Source: Paenibacillus polymyxa
GTDB taxonomy: Bacteria; Bacillota; Bacilli; Paenibacillales; Paenibacillaceae
Length of the DNA: 64,000 bases
Direction: 5' to 3'
NCBI RefSeq assembly: GCF_018614975.1
Contig: NZ_JAGGNR010000022.1
Location: 1 to 64,000 of the forward strand
Part shown: piece after piece, positions 16,797-25,946 of the stretch
How the letters are laid out: every line of letters begins with the position of its first letter
Position numbering within the stretch: position 1 is the first letter of the stretch
Made by a program: the position numbers and the translations under genes
Notes under the pieces: model-generated
What the model was told of the DNA's origin: nothing
Database searches by the model: none
The model's input: only the letters and a program-made list of their open reading frames with translations

Positions 16797-18506
16797 ATGA
16801 TCCGAAAAATGTATATGAAGCGATTTATCTATTTCTTTGTTTTTTTTCTGCTGCTGACGTTAAGTTTGTTTTTCGTGATGAACCGATTGAGCTCCAAAAC
16901 ACTTGAAGAAAATCTGATTGGCGCTTCCAAAAATCAGCTTGATTATGTGAAAGGCATTCTTGACGGGATTATATACGAGGCTAACATGTACGGGGTTCAG
17001 TATGCGGCAGACAGTGATGTCCGGTTTTACCAGAGGCATGTTATCGAGCTGAGCAATTACGATTCCCAAATGAAGAAAAACGAAATCGTTGATCGCTTGC
17101 GACAAACGCTCCTATCCAGTCGATCGATTGAATCGATCGGCATTTACTGGCAGTCTGAAGAAACGTTTCTGTCCACCAACAGTACGCCGGAGGCGAGACT
17201 TCCGTTCAAGGATGTTCATGGGCGGGGATGGCAAATCGTCGGCAATAGCTTGTATTACTTTGCTCTCTACCCTTACATTCAAAAATCCGGACAAAATGAA
17301 CCGACTCAGTACGTGGTTGGTGTAAAGCTGAACACGGATTATTTGAAAAATCTGCTGAAAAAGGCTGTGAACAACGACAGCTCAAACGCTTTTTTTTGGT
17401 TTAATTCCCATCAGTTATGGAGTGAGAAAGAAGTCGATAACGATCTATTGAAAGCGGTTACCAATATGCTTTCTCCACAACCGGAGATCACTTTGAAATA
17501 TGATTATCACACCAATTCAGACGACTATTATGTTCTTTCCCGATATATTGAATCAATCGACGCCTACCTGATTACATATACACAGACGAATGATTTTCTG
17601 CAACCGATTGACCGTAACCGTAAAGTTTTTTTTGCCAGCATTTTAGCTGTTTTCACGCTTGGTCTGGTTGTGATCTTTACGTTTTACCGGAACTATTACC
17701 GTAATATTCGTTTGTTGGAACGGAAGTTTTCACAGGTCGAACAAGGCAATCACAATACACGTATTACCGAAAATACGGATAGAGAGTTCTACAGCCTGTT
17801 CAGAAGTTTTAACCATATGGTTACCGAGATCCAGGATCTGTTTGTATCCTTGAAGACTGAAACGGAACTAAGACGAAGTGCGGAACTTCAACAACTTCAG
17901 GCTCAGATCAATCCTCATTTTTTATACAACAGTTTGTTTTTCATCATGTCGGTGGCTCAGTTCTCACCTGATTCTGTCATGCGTATGAGCAAACATCTCG
18001 CCGAATATTATCGTTATTTAACCAAATTGGACCGGCATGAAGTCACGCTGGAAAGTGAACTCCAGTTTGCGGAACATTTCCTGATTATTATGGCTCTTAG
18101 CAAAAAAATGGAGTACAGCATTGATCTGCCGCCCGAATTGTCCTCCCTTCCCCTCATGCCGCTGATCATCCAGCCAGTGGTTGAAAATGCGATTCAACAT
18201 GGAATCGAAGGACAACAAGGTGCCCATCGGGTGACGATTGATGTAAAACAGACGGAGGCTGCGATAACGATCAAGGTATCCGATGACGGCAAAGGTCTTT
18301 CGCTTGACGATATCCGTAGCCTGGAGGCTCGGCTTGAGAGTGATACCCCGCCTGAAGGAATTAAAGGCGTAGGTCTCTGGAATGTAAATCAACGTCTGAA
18401 AAATACGTACGGCGAACTTAGCGGGTTACATTTTTCTACTAATGATTGGGGCGGCTTGTCTGTCCTGCTGCTCATCAGCATTCCCGTGGTGAAAGGAGAT
18501 AACTAA
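16797..18506 (+). CDS. sensor histidine kinase, YesM type (module 1)
   Basis: A 569-residue membrane kinase: first helix at about residues 10-28, an extracellular sensing domain, a second helix at about 275-297, a HAMP linker (about 298-350), the phospho-acceptor motif QINPHFLYNSLFFI, then ATP-binding N box QPVVENAIQHG, G1 DDGKGLS and G2 GVGLWNVNQRL. It should sense an oligosaccharide or its loaded binding protein and phosphorylate the regulator encoded next, whose start shares one base with its stop. Divergence from module 1 identifies its likely target operon. Confidence 0.92.
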   Translation: MIRKMYMKRFIYFFVFFLLLTLSLFFVMNRLSSKTLEENLIGASKNQLDYVKGILDGIIYEANMYGVQYAADSDVRFYQRHVIELSNYDSQMKKNEIVDRLRQTLLSSRSIESIGIYWQSEETFLSTNSTPEARLPFKDVHGRGWQIVGNSLYYFALYPYIQKSGQNEPTQYVVGVKLNTDYLKNLLKKAVNNDSSNAFFWFNSHQLWSEKEVDNDLLKAVTNMLSPQPEITLKYDYHTNSDDYYVLSRYIESIDAYLITYTQTNDFLQPIDRNRKVFFASILAVFTLGLVVIFTFYRNYYRNIRLLERKFSQVEQGNHNTRITENTDREFYSLFRSFNHMVTEIQDLFVSLKTETELRRSAELQQLQAQINPHFLYNSLFFIMSVAQFSPDSVMRMSKHLAEYYRYLTKLDRHEVTLESELQFAEHFLIIMALSKKMEYSIDLPPELSSLPLMPLIIQPVVENAIQHGIEGQQGAHRVTIDVKQTEAAITIKVSDDGKGLSLDDIRSLEARLESDTPPEGIKGVGLWNVNQRLKNTYGELSGLHFSTNDWGGLSVLLLISIPVVKGDN

Positions 18507-19855
18507 TGCGATTATTAATTGTGGATGACGGACATTATGTCGTTGAATATATGAAGCACTTGCTGGATTGGAACACCTTTGGCATTGATCAGATCGAGAC
18601 GATGACCAATTCGATTGAAGCAAGGGACATGTTGACTCAAAACCACATCGATATTCTGATTACTGACATCCGAATGCCTGAGGTTTCTGGTATTGATCTG
18701 CTTCAACATATCCACCAACATAACTTGCCAACCAAAGTGATCATCCTTTCCGGCTACTCCGAGTTCGAATATGCGCAACAAGGAATTCGTTTAGGTGCGC
18801 TCGACTACTTGCTCAAACCTGTTGACAAAGATGATGTGGAGAAAGCCATGTCCAAAGCCATCAATAATATTACAAAGACACGGCCAGCTCAATCTGTTGC
18901 ATGGGAGAACTTCGATGGATTGGGATATCTGCTTTCCCTGCTTGGTCACAATGAGACATTAAGGAAGCAATATGATGCGTATACTGAGTTTCTAGGGGAA
19001 CGCCGTTTTTGCTGCTTCAAGCTGGAGGGTTTTACACAAGAACATGAGGATGCTATAAAACACGCTGTCGGAGGCAAATTGGATCATCTCGTGTGGGCTG
19101 CGGGAACGCGACTGTTCGGTCTTGTTCCGGAAGAAGCTGCTGCAGAACTGACCATCAAACTGGAGCAATCGGTCGCGTCTCCTCCCTTTTCATTAACTGA
19201 TCGAAACGTGACCCGACAGATGTTCTACAGGTTCTTTCTTAATGAGAACGTACACTTAGAAGATTTCAATGGCATATTCAACCATTCTCCGTCATGCGGT
19301 GATTGGGAGTCGGCGGGAAATATCATTAAAAAATATGATCAAATCCACCTCCATAAGCAAAAAATAATCTTTCTCATGGAGACCATTCTATATGTATATC
19401 TGACGGACAAGGATCGGGATAACTCTGAAACCGTGGATTGGATATTCAACCAGTTACGCTATCCTGATGAACTATCCTCAACTCTCATGGATCGGGTCAG
19501 TCGGATCAGAAACAACAAACAGATGTCCATCCAAACCATCGTTGACAAAGTACAAACGTATATCGAAGACCATCTTTCACATGGCCTTAGCCTGGATGAA
19601 CTGGGGAAAGTTGCACATCTTCATCCTGTTTATTTTTCCAAACTATTTAAACAAGAAACGGGCGAAAATGTGTCAAACTATATTTCCAGGAAACGGTTGG
19701 AGAAAGCTTCTCAACTGCTTCAAGATTCGGAACTCCGTATAGCCGATATCGCGCAGATGGTTGGTTACCGAAAAAATCAATATTTTATCCAGTTGTTCAA
19801 AGTGGAATACGGAGTTACGCCCTACCAGTACCGCAGAAATATGATTCATCAATGA
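18506..19855 (+). CDS. response regulator, YesN type (AraC output, module 1)
   Basis: A 449-residue regulator: N-terminal receiver (about 1-120) with phospho-acceptor D54 (LITDIRMP) and K104 (YLLKPVD), a central linker domain, and a C-terminal AraC helix-turn-helix pair (about 345-445: SLDELGKVAHLHPVYFSKLF and VEYGVTPYQYRR). The usual acidic cluster reads DDG-H instead of DDE/DDH, a mild deviation. It is coupled to the kinase gene by a one-base overlap and probably activates the divergent ABC/GH43-like operon. Confidence 0.92.
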   Translation: MRLLIVDDGHYVVEYMKHLLDWNTFGIDQIETMTNSIEARDMLTQNHIDILITDIRMPEVSGIDLLQHIHQHNLPTKVIILSGYSEFEYAQQGIRLGALDYLLKPVDKDDVEKAMSKAINNITKTRPAQSVAWENFDGLGYLLSLLGHNETLRKQYDAYTEFLGERRFCCFKLEGFTQEHEDAIKHAVGGKLDHLVWAAGTRLFGLVPEEAAAELTIKLEQSVASPPFSLTDRNVTRQMFYRFFLNENVHLEDFNGIFNHSPSCGDWESAGNIIKKYDQIHLHKQKIIFLMETILYVYLTDKDRDNSETVDWIFNQLRYPDELSSTLMDRVSRIRNNKQMSIQTIVDKVQTYIEDHLSHGLSLDELGKVAHLHPVYFSKLFKQETGENVSNYISRKRLEKASQLLQDSELRIADIAQMVGYRKNQYFIQLFKVEYGVTPYQYRRNMIHQ

Positions 19856-19901
19856 CTTCGGTTGAGTATGTTACATACATGATATGTCCAATGTAGTACC
19901 G

Positions 19902-19952
19902 AAAAAGCCCAACTTCCTACTCTTGTGTTTACAGAGTGTGTTGGGTCTTTTT
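19902..19952 (+). terminator. terminator after the YesN-type gene
   Basis: AAAAAGCCCAAC pairs with GTTGGGTCTTTTT (one bulged base), with a T-run at the plus-strand end. It also abuts the 3' end of the minus-strand gene relic at 19951. Confidence 0.75.
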
Positions 19953-20160
19953 AGCGCCGTACGATAAACATCGTAAGTCCTCTTGATTGCTTCTGCTCCG
20001 TTCTCATATCTGGAAGCGATTGATAAGGGGCAAGGTTGCCCGTCATGGCTTCCTTGAACAGTTGATTCGCTTGCTCTACTTTGTTGTTATCGATTATCTT
20101 AATTCCGAAATAAGGAGATAGCTGATCCAGCTCGCGGGCTGAATTTCATCCGACACCGGT
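19951..20160 (-). pseudogene. C-terminal remnant of a methyltransferase-like gene
   Basis: The minus strand reads, with one frameshift, as a protein tail: YRPVSDEIQPA, then LDQLSPYFGIKIIDNNKVEQ, then TGNLAPYQSLPDM and the ending RGLTMFIVRR before a stop at 19951-19953. The ending resembles class-I SAM-dependent methyltransferases, but only by eye. The break falls near position 20140. Everything upstream is missing: the next sequence belongs to another gene. It is a relic. Confidence 0.5.
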
Positions 20161-20503
20161 CTATACGTCGCCATCAAAGTGATAAATACATCTCTCATAC
20201 AATTCTGGGTCGAGAATTTCTTTACAGGGCTCTTTCCACTTTTCTAAATTACTTTTGATATGTAATCTCCAATTATTTTGGTCAAGTAACTTAAAACCAT
20301 CGGTTCCATGGTAACCATACCCAGGAGTTTTAACCTCATGGAGCATAGCATGATACACGCCAATCTGAAAAGAAAGTTTCCCATCAATCTCTCCTGTACA
20401 AGGTATACCTTCAATTGTACATCAGAACTGAATGACTCTGCACATCTTCAATATTCAAGACATTCAATTTTAGCTTTTCTATAACTTTTAGAATGGTATT
20501 CAT
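20161..20503 (-). pseudogene. small unknown gene broken by one frameshift
   Basis: A start ATG at 20501-20503 lies six bases after GGAGG and opens MNTILKVIEKLKLNVLNIED, ending at TGA after LMYN. One base off, the frame continues EGIPCTGEIDGKLSFQIG and then the open stretch to 20161 (KSNLEKWKEPCKEILDPELY...HFDGDV). Together they make a protein of about 113 residues, so one indel near 20412 breaks an otherwise intact gene. I do not recognise the family. A sequencing error is also possible. Confidence 0.6.
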
Positions 20504-20633
20504 ATTTAGCCTCCTTTTTTTAAATATTTTTCCAATTTTTTTACAAGGTCGCGAAAACAATACATGGATCAATGCAGATCATTCTATGAAAAATATTTCC
20601 CTAAGTGCATATCTTTTATTTCTTGAGAAATTA

Positions 20634-20843
20634 CTATTCTTTTCCTTTAAAAAACATCTTGCCAACCATAAGTCCCATAGCCGATGAACAGATCAGATAT
20701 CCAAAGAACAAGAAAAGTAAATAAATACCATGAAGATCTGCAGGAATCTGTTTCAAACCTTCAAACCAAGCAAAACGAAAAGGATAAAAGATAACTACCC
20801 ATATTATCAGCAAAAAAAGAAGAAAATTAATTATTTTTAGCAC
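20634..20843 (-). CDS. small two-helix membrane protein, unknown
   Basis: A 69-residue protein with two predicted membrane helices (INFLLFLLIIWVVIFYPF and GIYLLFLFFGYLICSSAMGL) and a short basic tail. It starts at GTG 20843 with AAAGGA eight bases upstream. No family recognised. It stands alone between relics and the beta-helix gene. Confidence 0.55.
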   Translation of the reverse strand: MLKIINFLLFLLIIWVVIFYPFRFAWFEGLKQIPADLHGIYLLFLFFGYLICSSAMGLMVGKMFFKGKE

Positions 20844-21028
20844 AATAACGATCCTTTCAAGTCCAAGTTGAAACAGCCGTAGTTATACGCTGCTTCTTTC
20901 ATCGTACATCTTAACGCTCCCCGTACAGTGTATTAGTTAGCTTATGGCGAAGAGGCGCAATTTCAATGTATTTGTCCAAGCAATTCTACTGAGTCTTCAT
21001 ACTTTATAGTTAAGGAGGTGAATATTAA

Positions 21029-22414
21029 ATGGCAAATGAAATTTTTGTACCGGCTGATTTTCCAACCATTTCTGCTGCAGTAGCAGCGGCTAATCAATTC
21101 GATACGATTCGGGTGGCTCCTGGCATATATAATGAAACAGTTATCGTGAATAAAACGATTCAATTACACGGAGCTCAATCCGGAGTTGATGCGAGGACAA
21201 GGACAGGATCACTAGGATCCGAATCGATCATAATTGGTTCGGGTGTTTCCGGGGCCGTACAGTTAGTAAATGATAATGTTGTTGTCGATGGATTTACGAT
21301 TGCAAACAATAGCGCTGGTCCAGGTATTGGTACAACTAACGGTTTTTCAGGATATTGGGTGTTTAATAATATAGTACAAAATAATGTTTTCGGTCTGTAT
21401 ATAAATTCGAACGGATTAACAGAATCGCAAGTCAAACAAAATGTGTTTCATAATAATAATCAACCTGGAGCATCTTCTGGAAATGGTATTTACTCAGATG
21501 CAGGTGTCCAAAATCTATTTATTGAGAGTAATCTGTTCACAGGTTCCCATGCATCTGCCTCAATTATTATGATAGGTTCATTGGCACTACCAGCAGCTAA
21601 TATTATTATGTCAAGAAACAAAATGAATATGGATAACTCAATTGTGCTATTTAACACAACGAATGTCAAAATTACAAATAATACGATACTTGGTGCCCTA
21701 GGAAGTTCCATCTTCATCGGTGGTGGTACTACTCGAACGGAGATAGAAAGCAACATCCTGCACAACAGCAATTTCAACGGTATCAGTGTAAATGACTTTG
21801 TTGGTGCTGAGAATACCAATATTCGTGCAAAACTAAACAGCATCCAGGGAAACGCGGTCGCAGGCCTCAACATTGCAGCTGGTTCTTATGATACCACTCC
21901 GCCAAACCTAAGATTAGATGCTACGAATAACTGGTGGGGAAGTTCGAGTGGACCATTCCCAATTGGAACAGGCGATGCCGTGATCGATCCTGATGGGGTA
22001 GCCGAAATCACACCATTTTTAACGGCGGATCCTTTGGCTCTTCCTGGTCAAGTTTTCTCAACAGGCCCAATTCAAAGGAATGGCTCTAATGCTCAAACCA
22101 TTATAGTTGATATCCTTAACAACGATCCTATAAATCCAGCCGTAATTGAAATTCTGGGTTTCTTTATGGGAACTGCAGGAGGTAAAACTCCCTATGTGCA
22201 TGAGTTATTTAGCCTCGCTCCAAGTACGAAAATCCAAAAAACGTATTTTGTTTCTGCTTTTGAGGAATATGAGTTCCAATTCGGAATCACAGACACTGAC
22301 GGTGTTCAAATATCAATTTGGCCAAGGGACGCCAACGGAAACTTATTACCAACACAGCGAGTTTTGAGTTCTGAATTACAACAAATAAACACGTTAACAC
22401 CTTTAGTACCTTGA
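21029..22414 (+). CDS. right-handed parallel beta-helix protein with C-terminal sandwich domain
   Basis: A 461-residue protein starting at ATG behind AAGGAGGTGA. Residues 1-340 form a parallel beta-helix of the NosD/pectate-lyase type: FPTISAAVAAANQFDTIRVAPG opening, repeated N-rich rungs, and a DATNNWWGSSSGP cap. The last about 100 residues form a separate beta domain (YVHELFSLAPSTKIQKTYFV...ISIWPRDANGNLLPTQRVL) like those at the C-termini of Bacillus spore-surface proteins, from memory. There is no signal peptide, so it is cytoplasmic, or deposited on spores by the mother cell. No lyase catalytic residues were recognised. Function is unknown; surface or spore-coat structure is plausible. 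Confidence 0.75.
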   Translation: MANEIFVPADFPTISAAVAAANQFDTIRVAPGIYNETVIVNKTIQLHGAQSGVDARTRTGSLGSESIIIGSGVSGAVQLVNDNVVVDGFTIANNSAGPGIGTTNGFSGYWVFNNIVQNNVFGLYINSNGLTESQVKQNVFHNNNQPGASSGNGIYSDAGVQNLFIESNLFTGSHASASIIMIGSLALPAANIIMSRNKMNMDNSIVLFNTTNVKITNNTILGALGSSIFIGGGTTRTEIESNILHNSNFNGISVNDFVGAENTNIRAKLNSIQGNAVAGLNIAAGSYDTTPPNLRLDATNNWWGSSSGPFPIGTGDAVIDPDGVAEITPFLTADPLALPGQVFSTGPIQRNGSNAQTIIVDILNNDPINPAVIEILGFFMGTAGGKTPYVHELFSLAPSTKIQKTYFVSAFEEYEFQFGITDTDGVQISIWPRDANGNLLPTQRVLSSELQQINTLTPLVP

Positions 22415-22445
22415 TGAAAAAATATAATCAGTAGATGAGCATTAA

Positions 22446-22500
22446 TACCCTTTAAGATGGGCTTCTTTCAAAGTGTCTATCTTATAGGGTACATTTTTTA
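22446..22500 (+). terminator. terminator after the beta-helix gene
   Basis: TACCCTTTAAGAT pairs with ATCTTATAGGGTA, followed by CATTTTTTA on the plus strand. It stands 30 bases after the stop. Confidence 0.75.
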
Positions 22501-22547
22501 TCAGAACGGGCTTCTTTTGGCGTTTCGCGATAGCGCTTTATGCTTAC

Positions 22548-23786
22548 TTACTGGACACCTGGCACGTTTTCATGCAAAGTTGAGTTCGGTTTTTCCTTCT
22601 TTCTTGGCTGTCCTTTCCAGGAAAGGTATGTCCAAATCCGTAAGAGGTACTCAACCGGCCCATTGTTAAATTTCTTAAGATACAGGGGGCTGAGCCACAA
22701 TTGAATGCCGTAGACCGCAAGCGCAATAATCGCCCCGATGAAGACACCGGCACGGCCAAACAGTCCCAGGCCATATCCATAGAAAATGGTCGTACAGATT
22801 ACGCTCTGCATCAGGTAATTTGTCAGCGAAAGACGGCCGACCGCCTCGAACCTGCTCATCAGGCTAAACTGGCGGCTTCCCGTGTACAACAGCGCAAATG
22901 CATATATGTATCCGAGTGCAAGTAGCGTTCCCCCAAGCGTCCCGCCGATTCCGATTCCGGGCCATCCTCCCGCACCCAATTTTGGCGCCAATTCACTGTA
23001 TGCTTTGAGTATCAAACCTACTGGAATCAATAACGATGCTCGGCGAAGATACATTTTCCGCATCGTTTGCGGATCGCTAAACGTGCCGAATCTGGCAGCG
23101 CGCATGCCGAGCAGGAACATCGGTACCGTCATGAGTGGCGCTAACATCAGGGCTATCAGGGCGTATGACACCTCCAAATCCCCGCCGAATGGATCGCCGT
23201 TATTACTGAAATCCCTTATTTCCGCGTAGCTGCCGTTGCCGTACACATCCTGACTTTGAATGATATAGTTCTCCAAATGAATGGACTCAATCGCCAGCGG
23301 GTTCATCGGATTAGATGCGGGGAGACCAAGTATGCCCGCACCCATGAGTAGCAGTACCGCCCAAATGAGCAGCGTTTTAGGCTTCCGATTAAGGAACATG
23401 AGCAGGAAGAAACCCAGTACGCCATAAAACGTCAGGATATCCCCTTCCCACAGATAGATGATGTGCAGCAATCCGATACCAAACAGTAGTAGAAAACGGC
23501 GTGCCAGGTGACACTTTGGCCGTAAATCTCGTGATTTGAGGCTTTCTGAGAGCTTAACCATCCCAAAGCCAAACATAAAAGCAAAAATCGGCATAAAACT
23601 CCCCACAACAGTGATCAGCAGGAACGAGAGGAAAGCCTGATCTGCTCCGCCGATCCCGAACAGTTGGGGTTTACTCTGGCCATATATTCCATATTGGAAA
23701 GCCAGCATATTCGCCAGCACAATGCCGGCCAGACTGAATCCGCGCAGTCCATCAATGACTTGAACGCGCTTTTTTGATGTGCTCAA
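22548..23786 (-). CDS. DUF418/YeiB-family membrane protein
   Basis: A 412-residue polytopic membrane protein. It opens with RVQVIDGLRGFSLAGIVLANML, the typical YeiB/DUF418 start, and carries the C-terminal GRLSLTNYLMQSVICTTIFYGYGLGLFG motif of the family. About ten hydrophobic helices are visible. The start is TTG at 23786 with GAGGTGATAGA upstream. The family has acyltransferase-3-like character and unproven transport or modification roles; no function is assigned. Confidence 0.85.
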   Translation of the reverse strand: MSTSKKRVQVIDGLRGFSLAGIVLANMLAFQYGIYGQSKPQLFGIGGADQAFLSFLLITVVGSFMPIFAFMFGFGMVKLSESLKSRDLRPKCHLARRFLLLFGIGLLHIIYLWEGDILTFYGVLGFFLLMFLNRKPKTLLIWAVLLLMGAGILGLPASNPMNPLAIESIHLENYIIQSQDVYGNGSYAEIRDFSNNGDPFGGDLEVSYALIALMLAPLMTVPMFLLGMRAARFGTFSDPQTMRKMYLRRASLLIPVGLILKAYSELAPKLGAGGWPGIGIGGTLGGTLLALGYIYAFALLYTGSRQFSLMSRFEAVGRLSLTNYLMQSVICTTIFYGYGLGLFGRAGVFIGAIIALAVYGIQLWLSPLYLKKFNNGPVEYLLRIWTYLSWKGQPRKKEKPNSTLHENVPGVQ

Positions 23787-23911
23787 TCTATCACCTCTGT
23801 CTATAACATAAAGATCAGATCTAAATATACGTTAAATCCTTCCATAATTTCAACATAAATTAATAAGTGGACGTTTATATTGTGATTTACTTTGACGTGC
23901 CAATAAAACAA

Positions 23912-23946
23912 AAACAAAAAAGTCGCTAAATTTAGCGACTTTTTTT
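23912..23946. terminator. terminator, copy 2 of the repeated family (bidirectional)
   Basis: AAAAAAGTCGCTAAATTTAGCGACTTTTTTT is a perfect stem with A and T runs on both sides, 12 bases after the methionine aminopeptidase stop. Confidence 0.88.
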
Positions 23947-23957
23947 GTTTAAACACC

Positions 23958-24698
23958 TTACAGAGTGACAATAATTGGACCATTTTTAGTAAGAATAATC
24001 GTATGTTCTATTTGAGCTACATAGCTGTTTTTAGTAACAAAGGTCCAGCCATCTCCTGACTGGACTACTTCTTCTTCTGAAGTTGAGATAAATGGCTCGA
24101 ATGCGATAACCATGCCTTCTTTTAACAATTCATCATCCGATGGATCATTATAATTGTAGATGTGGTCAGGTGCTTCGTGTATTCCACGTCCAACACCATG
24201 TCCTGTAAGGTTTTTAATAACCGTTAATTCATGCTGTCTGGCAGTTTGGAATACGGCTTTGCCGATTCCGCTTTTTTTGGAGCCCGGTTTTGCTTTTTTA
24301 AGACCTGCTTCAAATGCCTGTTTAACAACGTCGCATATTTTCGTTAACACTTCTTCACCTTCGCCTACGACAAACGAGATTCCCGTATCTGCAAAATAAC
24401 TGTTCTTGGAGCCAGACACATCAATATTGACGATGTCCCCTTCTTGAATAACCCGATCTCCCGGAATACCATGTGCCACTTCTTCATTAACACTAATACA
24501 AGTAAATCCCGGGAAATTATATTCACTTTTTGGAGCAGAAACTGCGCCAGCTTTCTCAAAAAGCTCTCCAGCTAGATCATCAAGTTCTTTAGTTGTTATG
24601 CCTGGGATGGTTCTTTGAACCAATTCATCTCGAATAGAAGCTACAATTTTTCCAATTTCCTTCAAGCCATTAAAATCTTCTTCTGTTCTTGCGATCAT
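23958..24698 (-). CDS. map: methionine aminopeptidase, type I (MapB/YflG-like)
   Basis: A 246-residue metalloprotease that removes the N-terminal Met of new proteins. All five metal ligands are seen: Asp in NIDVSG and FADTG, His in GHGVGRGIHE, Glu in VIAFEPF and QIEHT. The substrate-pocket His is in VAHGIPGD. It stands alone, away from the ribosomal-protein/adk context of the housekeeping map, so it is probably a second copy like YflG of B. subtilis. It starts at ATG behind GAGGTAAG and ends at a repeated-family terminator. Confidence 0.93.
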   Translation of the reverse strand: MIARTEEDFNGLKEIGKIVASIRDELVQRTIPGITTKELDDLAGELFEKAGAVSAPKSEYNFPGFTCISVNEEVAHGIPGDRVIQEGDIVNIDVSGSKNSYFADTGISFVVGEGEEVLTKICDVVKQAFEAGLKKAKPGSKKSGIGKAVFQTARQHELTVIKNLTGHGVGRGIHEAPDHIYNYNDPSDDELLKEGMVIAFEPFISTSEEEVVQSGDGWTFVTKNSYVAQIEHTIILTKNGPIIVTL

Positions 24699-24853
24699 TT
24701 TTTCTTACCTCACTATCTTTTATCATTAATTGATTACATAAGTACTTTTTTGATTGAACATTAGATAATCATATCCAAAGCTGCAAAGCTTCGCAACTTT
24801 TTTCAAGCTCACAGATCAAAATCCGATGAGTTCAAATACTGTCAGTGAAGTTG

Positions 24854-25816
24854 TTAAAGTTGATAGTATTCCATTAACTCGGATACAACAGCAACAAGTC
24901 TGTCCTTCAAGCACTGTGGTTCGATGACTTGAATGGATTTCCCGTAGGATAGGAGAAAATAGGGGACGTATGTATGAATTGATTTTTCATCAAATAAAAA
25001 GATAGCTTGATTGGAAGTCCGCTCTTTCAGATAGTGTCCCATAAACCAATGCAGCCCCAAGTCATCAATTGCCTCTATTCGGCCTTCGATAACCAAGGAA
25101 ATTAACCCCTCTTTTCCCCCTACATCAGGTAACAAATTTTGCATAAATAATTCACGGGCTGAAAAAGCTTCCGAACGCTTAAAGCGGAGTGGAGTAAGCT
25201 TGATCCGAAGAATACGATCTGCCCGAAAGCTGCGGAATTCATTTCTCAAGTGGCAAAACGCAATAGTATACCATTTATTATTCCAGTAAACCATTCCATA
25301 CGGGTCTATTACTCTTTTTTTGGGTTGTTCATCACGGCTTCTGCGATAATCAATTTCGACAGAGCAATCATTAGCCACAGCTTGCTCCAAATCCGCCAAG
25401 ATTGGCTGAACGGATGGATCTCCCATACGATTGATAACGTTAAACCCGGCTAAATGACGACGAAGTGTGTTTTCCTGATCCTGATTTGAATACATTTTCA
25501 ACTTGGATGTCGCATTATCCAATGCCTCACTCAAAGGGTATCCCGCTTCTTTTGCAAACACAGCAGCTTGGAGGAGTGCCTTTTTTTCATCAATATCAAA
25601 TAACAGAGGTGCTTTAATATGTTGATTCAGCAAGCTATACCCGCCGTTATGACCGGTATCGGAAATGATCGGTACTCCACTGGCACATAATGCATCAATA
25701 TATCGATATACGGTTCTTATATTGATTTCTAACTTTTCGGACATTTGTTTTGCAGTTACTTTGGTTCCTGAATTCAGCATCCATAAAATGGCTAACATAC
25801 TATCGTTCTTTGGCAT
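24854..25816 (-). CDS. WYL-domain transcriptional regulator (YafY/DeoR-like)
   Basis: A protein of about 320 residues: N-terminal HTH_11 winged helix (about 5-60: KVTAKQMSEKLEINIRTVYRYIDAL) followed by a WYL domain (about 130-220: RVIDPYGMVYWNNKWYTIAFC, then FRSFRADRI) and a WCX-type tail. WYL regulators bind ligands or nucleic acid and control varied operons. The ATG at 25816 with GAGG nine bases upstream is preferred to 25837. It faces a broken spore permease gene across a short divergent gap; its targets are unknown. Confidence 0.88.
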   Translation of the reverse strand: MPKNDSMLAILWMLNSGTKVTAKQMSEKLEINIRTVYRYIDALCASGVPIISDTGHNGGYSLLNQHIKAPLLFDIDEKKALLQAAVFAKEAGYPLSEALDNATSKLKMYSNQDQENTLRRHLAGFNVINRMGDPSVQPILADLEQAVANDCSVEIDYRRSRDEQPKKRVIDPYGMVYWNNKWYTIAFCHLRNEFRSFRADRILRIKLTPLRFKRSEAFSARELFMQNLLPDVGGKEGLISLVIEGRIEAIDDLGLHWFMGHYLKERTSNQAIFLFDEKSIHTYVPYFLLSYGKSIQVIEPQCLKDRLVAVVSELMEYYQL

Positions 25817-25946
25817 AACTTGCATCCTCATCTTCAATTCATTTTTGGGTATCTCTACATTATATCAGTACAGCATATTTTACATAAAACAACTGCGTTG
25901 GGCGATACTACCTAGAAATATATTCTCCGGTTTGGAGCGATGGCCA

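Noticed and set aside
24770..24800. A terminator between the WYL regulator and the aminopeptidase gene
   Set aside because: The GCTGCAAAGCTTCGCAAC palindrome is imperfect and its T-run lies on the plus strand, where no gene ends.
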